A stretch of DNA of 64,000 nucleotides from Diaporthe sp. PMI_573. Taxonomy: Eukaryota; Ascomycota; Sordariomycetes; Diaporthales; Diaporthaceae. Every line of letters starts with the position of its first letter. Within the stretch, counting starts at the first letter, position 1. A program made the translations under genes and the position numbers. The notes under the pieces were generated by a model. That model did not search any database. It was not told the DNA's origin and worked only from the letters and a program-made list of their open reading frames with translations. Location: contig JAJTUP010000019.1 in NCBI GenBank assembly GCA_021399435.1, positions 868,001-932,000 on the forward strand, given 5' to 3'. Positions 22,598-34,454 of this stretch are shown here, piece by piece.

Positions 22598-23031
22598 GTG
22601 GTGCGAGAGCTACAAGACACCCACCCCAGCCGTGTGACGGTGAAGCTCCGCAAGGTGCTGAGGTGAGATGACGAGGTTGTTTGTCCATGGCACGAGAAAT
22701 GTCGACAGCGACGACCGACGACGGTGACACAGGCACGAAGACTGAAGGACAATCGACGGGGGCCACGGCCAGGGGCCACCCCTGCTCCAGGACAAGGACT
22801 GGCCAGTAGACCCGGCCACCGGGCCTCCACAGTTCTTCCGCCGCGATGGTACTGCCAAGTTCGGTTGATGGTGCATCTACATTTATTTGTCGTTGACGTG
22901 TAAGTGATTTACCAACCAACCACTGATGTTGCACATGGGTGCCGTATTGGATCTCTGTCTGTGTAATGTAGACATTCCTCTCTCTGTCCTCCTCCGACCT
23001 CTTGGTCCTGGGTCCCAACCGTGGTCCTGAC

Positions 23032-23061
23032 CCTGATCCTGATCCTGATCCTGATCCTGAT
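23032..23061 (+). repeat. CCTGAT hexanucleotide repeat
   Basis: About five tandem CCTGAT (CTGATC) units. Confidence 0.9.
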
Positions 23062-23556
23062 GCTCAATCTCCAGCATCACCCGACAACTGAGGCGCCGCC
23101 CGCGCGCCCGCGCAATGCACTGTATCTCTGACAAACAACACGACATATACACATGTATGCAGTGCGCTGCAATGCGGTCAGCGAGCAGTGGCATGCGGGC
23201 ATCGCACAATGTGAACAACGGCGGCGGTGAGGGCCGCTCAGCTGGCCAGCTAAGGATATGGTGATGCTGCCGTGCCTGGTTCCTCGGGCGTGGCAGCAGT
23301 GCCGATCCCACACAGCACACAGCCCACGGCCCACAAGGGGCGGGCACCGCTCGGCGTCAACATTGTCCTTCAGACGGGGGCCCACAAGTCGCACATGCAG
23401 CAGGGTGAGGTCCTTTTGTTGCAGGTTAAAGTTAGTCTGAGTTGGTGTAATAGATCTCAATGGGGATTGCTCGTTTTCGTCTTGTGTCGTATCGTATCGT
23501 ATCGGAACGCGACGTGTCGGGAGCCAGTTGTCGTGTCTTGTCGTGCCCCGTTTGTG

Positions 23557-23582
23557 GTGCTGCTGCTGCTGCTGCTGCTGTG
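23557..23582 (+). repeat. TGC triplet repeat
   Basis: About eight tandem TGC units in non-coding DNA. Confidence 0.9.
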
Positions 23583-23855
23583 TTGTGTTGTGTGCGCTGG
23601 ATGGGCCGAGTGCGAGCGGGGAGCGATCATGTCCATCTTGGACCCTCGTCTTGAACTTTCGTATTTTCAAGCTGCAGGACGGACGTGTAGATGATAATTA
23701 TAAGTCTCCCTCTCCTCACCCGCCAAGCCCCCCCCCCAGCCCAAGCCACCTACTGTTTAGAGGCACTTGGGAGAGTCCGCCTGCTCACCCGCACTCCACT
23801 GCTCTGTAATCCATGTCCAATGTCCATGCGCAGTCTGTATCCCTGACCCTGTCAC

Positions 23856-23890
23856 ATGTCCATGTCCATGTCCATGTCCATGTCCATGTC
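23856..23890 (+). repeat. TCCATG hexanucleotide repeat
   Basis: About six tandem CATGTC units. Confidence 0.9.
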
Positions 23891-25491
23891 AAAGTACAGT
23901 CCACGCACCATGCTCGGACCCATGCCCGCCCCGTCGACCTGCATGTTGATCTGTGCTACTGTGTAGCTCCCACCACACAGCAAATATCACACAGGGGTGC
24001 TAGCTCGGTCTGGGATCCAAAATCGGGCAGGCACGCTAGCAGGTTTGCGCTGCTGCTATCGTCAAAAGAAGGCGTGCTGCATGCTGCGTGCTGCGTGCCC
24101 ATGACAAGGTAGCATTTAGAAACCAAGGCGAAACTTCTCTACCACGGCCACGGCGCCGCGAAACACCACGCCGGGCTACCTCGTCCCTATTATTATAATT
24201 ATTATTATTACCACACAACAATCATCCAGCGGCCATCTACGCGACCTTGACAGCCTAGACGACAATCCCGATTGTCACCGCCGGCGACAAACAGCGTCCT
24301 AGCGGCTGATCCCATCCGTCCCCATCAGCCCTGACCACGGGGGTTGTCGGTTTGCCGTATACACGTATCCATTCCTTTTCGTACAGTACCCCAGGTAAGT
24401 ACCACAGTAGACTGATCAATCGGTTTCTTCCTTCTTTTGCCCTTCCTTTCCTCCTCCCCGTTTCCTCGTCTTCTTTTCTCGTCTCCATCTCCCTGCCGCT
24501 CGCTCGCTCACCCACCCGCTGCCCCTACCCCTCCCCATCGCCCCATCATCTGACCTTGTGGCTGAGCTGCCGTTGATTGCTAGCTGGGCTCTTCCGCGGT
24601 ATCACCGTCGCAGGGGTTCCTAGGTCGCTCACTACTTGGGCGCTCACTCGCTTCATTCGCTTCCCTTTGCTTCACCAATACTGTGTACATCCATCCCTCC
24701 GCGTCCTCTCCCCCTTCGACAATCTCCGGCCACATACGGTGCGCCCTCAGAGACACCCTTCGCTCGTCCGCTCACCCTCTGTCCCACCCCGTCGGTCCCT
24801 CCACAGCACGCCGTGTACCTTCTCCTCACGATCGACCGGTCAGGTTACTTCGGCCCAGACTTTGACTTGCCCAGCGGGCACACTCTAATACGCCGCGGCA
24901 CGCCACTCTCACCTGCGACCCCCAGGCACCCATCCACACCACCACTGCCAACATTTATATTATTTTCCTGTTTTTTGCCGGACAGGCGCTAATCGCCCAG
25001 ACACTCGTTTCGCAACTGACCTCATCCCCACTGCCGACCATTTCGGCCACGCGCGCACCCCCCTCTGACCTCCGTGCTGCAGTGCTGCCGTGCTCGTCCG
25101 CCCTGTCATCCTGGCCGTCCCAATCGTCGCTGGGCCCAGTTTGGCGCGCCACCTGCGAGCAGAAGCTGCCACACCCGCATCTCCGTCCCTCAGCCGTGCC
25201 AGGGCTAAAACAACCAAACATACCCCAGATTGCAGCCTTGGTGACTACCTCATCCTTCGTCTCTTTTTAGCCCCGACCAAACTTTTGCGCCGTACGAGTG
25301 ACACACACATCCGCTCAGCTTCATCGCCCTACTCGACCTGCCTGGTCGGGCTGACCTGACGCCCGCGGCCCTGTCACTCGGGGTGACTTCAAGTGGGCTG
25401 GCTGGAGACCATTTGGTCGTCCTCAACCCCCTTACCTCACTCACTCTCACTCCCGAGACATACTCTCAAATCTTGCCACACGGTCTCAGCC

Positions 25492-28400
25492 ATGGCGAAC
25501 ACGGAGCAGAGCAAGGGCCCCAAGGTCCCTTCGAGGGCAGCAAGTCTCCAGCGCATGCTGGAAATGGAGAGGAAGCAAAAGGTGAGTTAACATGCCCTTT
25601 TCAACATCAGTAATGACACACGTGCGGAAAGCACGCCCGATAATCCAGTTCACAATTGACTAATAATCTGCTGTTTACGCTTAGATGGCGAGAATGCAGC
25701 AAAACCCTTACGCGCCTGGCCCAGGCCGCCGCAGCGATTCTCCCTCTGCCCGCCCAAAACCGAATCTACTCACCCGCCGCCGAGAATCGTCCCAGCCGCC
25801 TCAGGATGACCGTAGAAAATCCTCCATGCAAAACTACAACCTGCCGCCCCTCACAGTCCATCCACTGCCCACGACAGAGGACAGGTTCGCGAAGCAGCCA
25901 GGAACGAGACCCGGGGTCCCTAGGCAAATGAGAAAAGGCTCGGCAGATCGCGACAGTCTGCCGTCAGTGGTCAGGGCGACCGGGGGCCAAGGCTCTCCAC
26001 AAGTCAAGTCCGTGACGTTCCTTCCCTCGGACGACGGGCAGTCGGACACCTCATCAATCTGTCACTCGCCAACCTGGGACGACTATGGGAAGAAGAAGAG
26101 GAAGGATAAGGAGGCAGCAGCCGCAGCAGCAGCAACCAGTCAGACAAAATTGGTGAAGAAGCGGTTGACCAAGGAGCCCCCTCCGGCGGCCATGGAGAAC
26201 CGCCCGACACTGAATCCTCGGGCTATGTCCGCTCCCTTGTTGGAACGTATGAGTCTGGACGACGCGCGGTCGACGGACCAGCGTCCTCCGAAATCGCAGC
26301 CAGAAACGAGCAGGCCCCAAATCCCGGCACTCACCATTAACACGGGATCGGCAGAGACAACCCAGACTGCCGTCAGGAGTCCTGCTTTCATCGGTGGGGT
26401 GCGCTTGGAGCGGGAACGCGAAGCTGCCATGCAGAGACTGACCAACTCAAGAGCTCCATCAGCTGAGCGCCCAGCGGCAGAGGTAGGACAACAGAACCAC
26501 ACGTCGCGACCCGCATCAAGCGAGAGATCAAAGAAGCCAGGGGCGACTTCACCAACCTCATACCCCCCAACTGCTTCGAAAACTCCCCTACTGAACCAGC
26601 CCCCTCCGGCAAAGGGACACGCTAGGAAACGAAGTGGTTCTCTTGGTAGCGTCGTCTCAAAGTTTTTCGGATCTTCCAAGAGCTCTGAGGACCCCAAGCC
26701 TTATCTGGATAGACGTGGGTCGCAAGACTCGGTCCAGACGGTCTCCTCGCTCTTCACCCGGGGACGCAAGAGAAGCGACTCGGCCAATTCACAGGCCCGG
26801 GCTCAAAGCTATGATGTCTACAATCGCTCAGGCGCGTCGACTCCGATGAGTGAGAGACGTGGCGCACTGAGTCTCCCACCACTGGCTTGGAAGAACGGAC
26901 GCAAGGGCAGGACAACCTCGATGATGGCGATCCCACCAGACTCGGCGCGAGATGCATCGTTTTCACCTGAAGATACGAAGGGGTTGAAGCAGGACAATTT
27001 CACGTTCCTTGAGCGGCCATTCTCACCGCCTATCGAAAGCCCGCTCTCACCCCCAGCGAGCTTGTCTGCTTCGATCAAGGCCAAGAGGAGCCCCCAACTC
27101 ACACCTGCAACCACTACGAAGCCCGTGTCTCAGGTCCCTAAGATGACATTTAAAGAGGCTATCAAAGCTGGCTTCAGGGCTTCGACTGGACCTGATCTCA
27201 AGACTTCTTCGCACCGCCGTACAGGGACGGACGATACGCTTATCAATGCTGATCTTACTCCTACCTCCTCTAGCAATTCTCACCTTCTACAACACATCGT
27301 GACGCCGGGTACCCCAGCGAACGGTGGAACGGTTCCAGCTTCCGGAAGGATAAGTGGTCCCACTGAGCATCCCGCGCGCCAGCCGGCTTCAGATTCGAAA
27401 GACTCCGGGGCCTCGTCCTCATCCTCACACCCGGATACGGAATCTTTACCGCCCTCGCCAGTGACAACCCCGGACACCTCAAGGCCGCAGTCGTTGAAGG
27501 ATGCCCAGCCCATCCGCGTCGATGAACTGAGAAAGACGCCGCTGATCTCCACACATGGAGTCAGCGGTCTAGGCTTGCAGAACCCATCCGCAGCGGTCGT
27601 GAGCTCTTCCAGCAATCTTTCTTCCCGGGCGAACTCTCCGCGCATCGATATTGAACTTACAACCGGTGATTTCAGTGAGTCCTGGGATTTTAACAACGGA
27701 CCGGTCTCTCGGTTCGCCCAAGGGACTGCTAGGCCGCAGCCAAAGGAAGACGAGTTGTGGCCACTGGGCAGAAAGCCTCTTGACATGGATCAACTTTCTT
27801 TCACCAGTGCTCTCACGAGCTTGGACGTGAAGACATCCTTCCAGGATCTGAGCTCCCCGCTGTCGGACATCGAGCCGCTCTCTCTGGACAGTGATCCCCC
27901 ACAGGGAACCAAGGTGACCCTCAGAGGTGTCAAACTAGAGGTCGTCAAGAGCCCGGCATATGCGAAGAAGGCCGTTTTCGATGCTCCTTCGCCCACAAGG
28001 GACACCAGCTTCCTTCCAGCGCTCCGCCACCAACCTCTTCCTCCGCGGGGCAACAACAGCCGTCCCTCTCAGCCATCGACAACGCAGAACGAAGTAGGGG
28101 AGCGGGCCTTCCCAGTCCAGCAAGCGAGAGCCGAGAGCCCCGATTCTTTCCAAGCTCATGGCGCGGCCTCAAGGCATCTCCAAGAAGCTAGGAAGGCAGC
28201 ACCGTCCTCGCCCCGGTCTCCAACAGCGATGACCAGTGGCAGCAGTGCGACTTTATTTGCCAACAGCATCATGGGCCCGCCCGTGCCCCGGTCGTTCGCC
28301 CTAGCCAGCCATCCAAAACCATCTGGGGGGCCTGCTATTCCCTCCCCGAGGCATAGCAACCTCGACACGACGGGCCTGAAGCCCATCGCCAAGATGTTTG

Positions 28401-28618
28401 TCGAGTGCTGCAGCTGCAAATTCTACCAGGACATGCCGTCGCGGGTGTACGAAGCCATGGCCCGGCCCGAGGACACGGTCAGGGATAAGAGACTTGGCGT
28501 GTCCGGGCAGGTGACCACATGCGTCAAATGCCCTTGGTGCAGCCACAACATGAGCACCCAGTGCTGCGCGGGATACGCGGCTGTCGTTTACTTGAGGGAA
28601 AAGCTGCACGGGCCGTAG
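25492..28618 (+). CDS. large disordered protein with C-terminal Cys-rich module, 1007 aa
   Basis: Model: 25492-25581 and 25685-28618, with a consensus GTGAGT donor and CTTAG acceptor; 1008 codons. The short first exon encodes a basic coiled start (AASLQRMLEMERKQK), and the second exon continues MARMQQNPYAPGPG. Most of the protein is low-complexity Ser/Pro/Arg with poly-Ala (EAAAAAAATS), several KR-rich patches, and SLGSVVSKFFGSSKSSEDPK near residue 340. The last 80 residues are ordered and Cys-rich: VECCSCKFYQDMPSRVYEAM, later CVKCPWCSHNMSTQCCAGY, which could bind zinc. The layout (disordered scaffold, conserved C-terminal zinc-like module) suggests a signalling or cytoskeletal adaptor, but I do not recognise the family. 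Confidence 0.85.
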
Positions 28619-31600
28619 GCCGGGCAAATACAATGAGAGCAGGTATATACGGGAAGTCGCTGGTCTGATGGCCCAGGAAGTGGGCTAGCAAGGAGCCAGA
28701 CACGGCTGGTGTCTGACTGCGAAAGGGTCGGCGGCAACTTTGACTACGGGCACAAAAGGTGGCCGTGAGCCAGTGCACACTCACTACTGTTGGACTTCAA
28801 CAGACACACGAAGCATTCACCACGAAGCATTGCGGCTTACGAATCACGAGGGACGCATTTTTTTGGACGATAGGAAGCGGACTAGGATTTAATAAGGCCG
28901 TGTTTATGGCCATGAAAAGCTCAGGCATCCCTCTTGTCGGCGGCAAGACGGGCCAGTCTTGCTTCACTCTGCTTGGGAATGATTTTTGAGCCAGAGGTTG
29001 GCATATGCAGGGGACATGGCATAGGAGGGTTTGAAAAGGGACGTGGCACTGTAAGAGGCCATGCCATAATCCCGAGGTGTTTTGCATGGATGGGGATCGC
29101 ACCTTGGTGTACATCGTGCCTGGAGCATGAGGTGACCTGAGGTCATTCTGGTGACCGGCCACGACATCTGCGGACGAAGCAGGATTCGATAGTGTTTAAT
29201 GGCGCCGGTGAACAATGGAATAGAAGTGCCGAATCATCAGCCTTGCTCAGATTGCGGCTGCGTGGTGACATGGAGGTCTCTCGGGTTTGTGGATGGGAAT
29301 GTATCAAGAGCGAAAAGCAAATAAAGCAAGCCATGCACATGCACATGCGGCTACACGGCATCGAGGGCGATCATGAAGCTCGCAAACGGACCGACCGAAC
29401 CGGACAACGATAACTCAAGCCTGATAGTTCGGTGGCACTGCAGGATGGAGTTGTACGGCATGAGCCGTTCGAGCCTGCGCCTTCTGCGCCTTCTGCGCCT
29501 TCTGTAGGGAGGGACGAGGGAGGGACGAGGGAGGGACGAGGGAGGGGACAGGCAGGGTGGATGCACAGAGATGGGTCATCCCGCAGCTCCTGCGGCAGAC
29601 GCACGCTTGTGCTCGGCTCGGTCAAATTCTTACATTGCATACCCCGAATACACGTACGTGCGTGCTACGAGACAAGGCCTGACCTTGACAGACATGTGTA
29701 CACACAGTCAGACCGCACCTTGCACTTTTGTCCATGACTAAACAATTACCCGGGTCACGTAACACGACTGCTTCTAATTATGAGACAGGCTGTATACCTA
29801 GGGAGGAGGTCATTGGTCTGTTCCCACCTTTGCCCCACCCGGAGAGGGCGGCTTACCCAACCCGGCAGACTTCGAGAATGCGGAGCTGAGACACACGGCA
29901 AGACATTTTGTGTACGACGGACGGACAACCAGTCAGCGGGCCAGCGAGCTAGCACCAGCCCCGACCGCTTTTGACATCAGCTGTTGGAGGGCAGGGGAAG
30001 GGGGAGCGGGGAGGAGAATATCGGGCCATGGGAGGATCTAATGCAGCCCAGTGATTTGTTGAAGTCTTGTATGTATGTTCGTGTTTTTTCTTCGAGTCTT
30101 TCGGTTTTTTTCAGCTGTTGAGCACTGGCCCGCCTCACCCTCACCTGTTGCCCTGCCCCAAGCTTCCTTCGCCACTTGGCAGTAATCACACCTCCAGGTG
30201 AGCTCGAGCTAGCAGAGGCGAGGAGAGCCCGTGCTCCGCTCTTTTCTTGCGCTTAACACAAGTACGGCCGCTGCCTTGTTTTGTAGTGCGAACGCACCGG
30301 GTCCTGGGGTGGGAGGGGGGGGGAGATTGGACCCAGACGGTGCCGTTTGGTATATAGTGCTTTTTCTGAGTGGTGTCTTATGGCTCGGCTCGTTCCCGCG
30401 GGGGTTTGGGGGGGAGGGTTGGGTGGGCGTGGTGTAAGCAGTGGCGGGCAGGTTGCCACGCGCGAGCAGCGTGGGCAGGAGTTATTAGCCGCTTGTTCCT
30501 GGTTGGTAGCAGGCAAAACCCCTTCAGCTCGCCCCACTACCGTCCTGCTAAGCTATCCTGGGCGATGGATGATTGTGTGTTGTCGTTGCTGGTGCTGGTG
30601 CCGGTGCTGGGTGCCGGTGCTGGGTGCTGGTGGTGTTGTTTTATTATTACCACCAACTAGTCTGCTATTATGCACGTCGCGCAGCCGTAAAGGAACATGG
30701 CCCTGCCATGTTACACCAACCCTAAATTCTCGGGGAGCAGGAGGCTGCTACCACCTTCCGCGGCCTGGACCTGGGGGGCCCAATGAGGTGTTATGGATAT
30801 ATCCCCATGTCGGCACGGCACGGTGGCAGTCATCCAGATGCCCAGGTCGGGAAGGTCGGCCTCGCTCCTCGAGGCCATCGTCGTCAGCTCGCTATATTGA
30901 CGGTATCGAAAAGAAGCCGGCACTTGCTCCCGATTCCCAACGTAAATGCCATGCCCGCCGCCCTGCACCCGCCATTGCCGGATGCCCAGTGTCCCGAGTC
31001 TGTGGTCACGCAATTTACGCCCCTGTTGATGATGTGCATTGGTCCCGTCTGACAAGCTGCGCACCCAGGACCGGCTGGACGAGAAAACGGCCGAGTCTTG
31101 CGAACGTGCAGTCAGACACTCCCGACTATTTCCCCCCCCCCCAACCCCTGCCAATTTCCAGACTTCTTAGCCCATGCAGCTGCTTTCTTGCCGCGCCACG
31201 CTTTCGTACATTAGTCGTCGATCTCTCCTCATCGCCCTGCCTGGCCAACCTCCGAAGACCCGAGGGCCTGGGCTAGATGAACCTTGTTTTCTCCGACAGG
31301 TTCATGTCCGTGTGCTCTCTTTTCTTCTCAGCTCCTCATGTACGGCCGTGGCTGCTCCTGCAGCTGCTGAGAGCTGGTGGCGCGCCCCCCCCCCGGATCC
31401 CCCGTGCCTGTATAAACTCCTCCGCACCTGCTTTCGTATCCTCTCATTTGGCTTCGACTGCTGCGCCGCATCGTCAACATTCGTTTACCCTTGGGCCCTC
31501 GGTCTACCCGTCCGATCTCTTCCAAGGCTGAGAGCTCGGGCCCATAGATGAGCATTTTGGATAGAAATCCCAGCCCTGAAACCCCTCAGGGCATGGTAGT

Positions 31601-31723
31601 GTCTCTTGCGGAGTTTCCTCGACCTGCGTCAGGACATTCCTCTTTCTTACCCAGTGGCACATCCCACACCGAGCCCGCCTCTCTTCCTCACGCATAACAC
31701 TGAGCAACCAACCCAAGACCAGC
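28619..31723. other. 3.1-kb gene-poor region
   Basis: Open frames here (for example plus 30347-31276) lack motifs and start in simple-sequence DNA. It includes G- and C-runs near 30308-30325, 30407-30420 and 31131-31143, and the repeat pair at 29472-29547. Confidence 0.5.
29472..29547 (+). repeat. two adjoining minisatellites
   Basis: Three to four copies of a 9-bp unit (CTGCGCCTT) are followed at once by about four copies of an 11-bp unit (AGGGAGGGACG), so two unrelated tandem arrays abut. Confidence 0.85.
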
Positions 31724-32254
31724 ATGGATACCAAAGACGAGAAACGCAGGGAGAAGAGGCAGACCTTCCCCGGTGCCCTCCCATCGACCACCAAGCTCCC
31801 CAGCGACAGCATCCAGGCCCCTCCCTCGGCAGTCACGCCAGCTAGGCCGTCAACTGCCCACCGCAATTCCACACTCAGTGTCAACAGGATGCCGAGCATA
31901 TTAGAGGACGAGAATGCCATGTTCAACAATGTCCAGCGGCGGTCGAGGGTGACCAGCGTAGGCCCATACTACCGGTATGGAGAGGATTATATCACACCGT
32001 GGGACCTCGTCGGCACCATACAATCACCGCCCCCTCGGGCGCCGTCAAGACAGAGCACATTCAGCTCGAGGGCGACCAACAGCGGCGATACGCAGGACAT
32101 CGAGGCCGGGGAAGACGAGAAATTGCCGCGGGCCCGCGACGAGGCTCGGATAGCCAGATTCGGGGGGTGGCGCCGGGTCCTGACTGTCCTGTTGCTGCTG
32201 GTGGTGTCTGCCGTGGGCCTCGGGGTCGGCTTGAGATTCGGCCTCCACAGCTGA
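31724..32254 (+). CDS. putative tail-anchored membrane protein, 176 aa
   Basis: An intronless frame beginning MDTKDEKRREKRQTFPGALP. The first 140 residues are hydrophilic and contain VTSVGPYYRYGEDYITPWDL near the middle, the most conserved-looking part. The C-terminal 25 residues form one hydrophobic helix (VLTVLLLLVVSAVGLGVGL) preceded by GGWRR, ending only a few residues later. That pattern fits a C-terminal anchor with the N-terminus in the cytosol. No catalytic motif is seen. The PYYRYGEDYITPWDLVGT block suggests a fungal conserved hypothetical, but I cannot name it. Confidence 0.7.
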   Translation: MDTKDEKRREKRQTFPGALPSTTKLPSDSIQAPPSAVTPARPSTAHRNSTLSVNRMPSILEDENAMFNNVQRRSRVTSVGPYYRYGEDYITPWDLVGTIQSPPPRAPSRQSTFSSRATNSGDTQDIEAGEDEKLPRARDEARIARFGGWRRVLTVLLLLVVSAVGLGVGLRFGLHS

Positions 32255-34454
32255 TCACCGCCATCGGCGACGGGACGGGCGTCGAATATCAGCGAGGATG
32301 GAATGGACCCCTTTCCAAGAATTATATGAACCCGGTGGCTGTGGTTGGTCGGGGTCCCCCATGGGGAACCGCCATTCTTTGACCCCCCCCCCCACCGGTG
32401 CCCCGGCTTCGTTCCGTGGTCGATGACACCACAAAACGCAGAACCTCGTGGGAGACGAACTCCCTGAAACCACTCCTTTCCTGCTGCAAATACCTCGGCC
32501 GCCATCCGTCGTCATGAGTTATTACCACCCATAAGGCCCACCAATATGTAGTTAGGCCCCTTAGCGTGCGAGGTTGTCAACGAAGGCAGTCGTGCCGCTC
32601 GGCTAGCTCGACATTAAAGTGGCGCGACTTCAGCTGAGGCTGGCTGACTTGCGGCGATCAGCTGGGAATCAGCCACCAAAGCAACAACCAGTCTGTGCTG
32701 AATCTGAACAGCAGCAAAGGCACACACCGGAGCCCTGGCTGTTGCAGATGTAGAGCGGCCAGGCGCATGAATGACGATGAAATCGGAGGCTCTTTTGACT
32801 GTCGAGAGATGGAGGCCGGGAAGCCTAATTCTTAAAAGGACAGTGGGGGGAGAGGGCGCAGGGCGCCAAACGGGTATGGGGCTACTTTGTATTAGACTAT
32901 CATCTCAAGCGCTAGACGCGATCGCTTGTGTATATATAACCGAAGCCACGAGATAAGAGAGAAGACGAATTAATGCTACGTTTGGTCCAAGTCAGCATGC
33001 TCTGTGCGGCCATCCGTCGATGCTACCGTCACACCGCCCTACTCTTTCTCGATGCAGAGAGGCTTGCCCTGACGGTCGCGGGCGACGTAGCTTAATTTTT
33101 CTTTCCACGCAGGTGTTGAACGCAGGTGTTGGTCGACTGTTCAGAGAGGCTCAGAATTGGCCATTAACAATAGCCTCTGACGGATTATGAGTCTCCGTGC
33201 TGGTGCTGGTGCTGGTGGCCGGGAGAACAATGGTTATCAGAATTCATGTCAGCGAAAGGCCAGGCCCGCGGCTGCTCGGGGGCTGGATAGCTTGAGAGGC
33301 GTGCTTGCACAGGTTCCAGGGGAGGAAACGAGAATCTCTTGCACGAACATGTCGACCAAGCCCGAGGAATGCATCCTTCGGCCAATGTGGATGGTATCAC
33401 CGCCGGCACCGTCGGCCGTTATCACCGGGCATTGCCCATCTCCCACCTGAACGCCTGCCGTCTGGACGTTTCCCACTGGACAAGCCTGGGCCCGAGGCCG
33501 GCGTCCCGATAAAATATTGTCTTGGCCCGCAGCGTCTGGGCGCGTCTTTCACTCCGGGCTGTGTGCTCCCAGGCGCATCGTCAGAGCATCCAGGCGAGGC
33601 CCAGGCCGGCCCGACTGCAGCCGTGGCAACGTCGTGCTCGTGGACCGGTCCAAAGCTGGGCCGCCATTCGTGCATTTTCCGCGGTGCGGTAGGGCGAGGC
33701 GATTGGGTTTAGCCGCACCTGCAAGATTGTGGGTCAAGTCGAATTAGGCTAAATGCAGGTCGCAGTGGGGCGGGCGGCGTGCATCTGCAGTTGGTGGGCC
33801 CCTTTTCCGCCTCCGAAGAAGGGCCTTCGGAATGCACTTGCCCAGGCCAACGGCTCGCGATGCCCAGGACGACAGCCCTTCCTCGCTTCTCAATGACCAC
33901 CCGTCATGACGTTCTCGCTGGTAACCACCCCATCCGCGCCGACGTGGGGGTTTCTCGCCGGAGATTGCGGCTTGGTGAATCCCGGCGGAGCAGGTGAGGC
34001 CATATCCAATACCACACGTGGTCCAGGCATTTCCCATACTCTGCTCGGTTTCCCAGCCTCGCCGTTGGGGCCCCAGGAAACCGGTAGCGTTCGCACAGGT
34101 ACAAGGTCGACATGTAAAATGTAGATCAGCCTGTTCTGCCCGTGGTTGTCCCTAGACGTGTCCTCGGCTTGTGTCGACTGCTGGGATCGCCTTGTGAAGA
34201 ATGCCCACAGTTTCCTGCAAGAATCTCGTGGAGCTATCGGGTAAATAAGATGATATGGCCTGGCTATTGCGGCTCTGTGGGCTGGTGACCACACGTCAAC
34301 GTTCCATGGGAAACAGTGCTGTCCTATAAGTAGGACATCGCACTCCCTCTCGTGCAATGTCGGCCCGCGAGTTGTTTCTGTCTTGTTAAGTCCCCCCGGC
34401 CTGACCGACCCAGAAAAGCCTCGAGCCAACGACGCATCCCACGAGCCCGTCAAG
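32255..34454. other. upstream region of the xylose reductase gene
   Basis: About 2.2 kb without a supported gene. It contains two GGCTAAA boxes (separate entry) and a TATA-like TATAAG at about 34325, some 130 nt before the start codon. Confidence 0.5.
33708..33753. promoter_or_regulatory. pair of GGCTAAA boxes (XlnR/Xyr1-type sites)
   Basis: TTTAGCC (33708-33714, the minus-strand form of GGCTAAA) and GGCTAAA (33747-33753) lie in opposite orientation with 32 nt between them, about 700 nt upstream of the xylose reductase ATG. XlnR/Xyr1 is known to activate xylanase and xylose-utilisation genes through GGCTAA-type motifs. The 7-mers are visible; binding is inferred. Confidence 0.45.

Larger units (their letters stand above)
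21186..25491. other. 4.3-kb repeat-rich, gene-poor region
   Basis: No exon chain with recognisable motifs on either strand. It contains several simple repeats, listed separately. The last kilobase is pyrimidine-rich (24380-25480) and is likely the promoter and 5' UTR of the gene starting at 25492. Confidence 0.5.

Noticed and set aside
22248..23018. Minus-strand frame of 256 codons.
   Set aside because: Much of it is the translation of the GACGGGCT minisatellite; no motif.
30347..31276. Plus-strand frame of 309 codons in an intergenic region.
   Set aside because: Composition is irregular, contains simple-sequence tracts, shows no motif, and begins inside G-rich repeat DNA.
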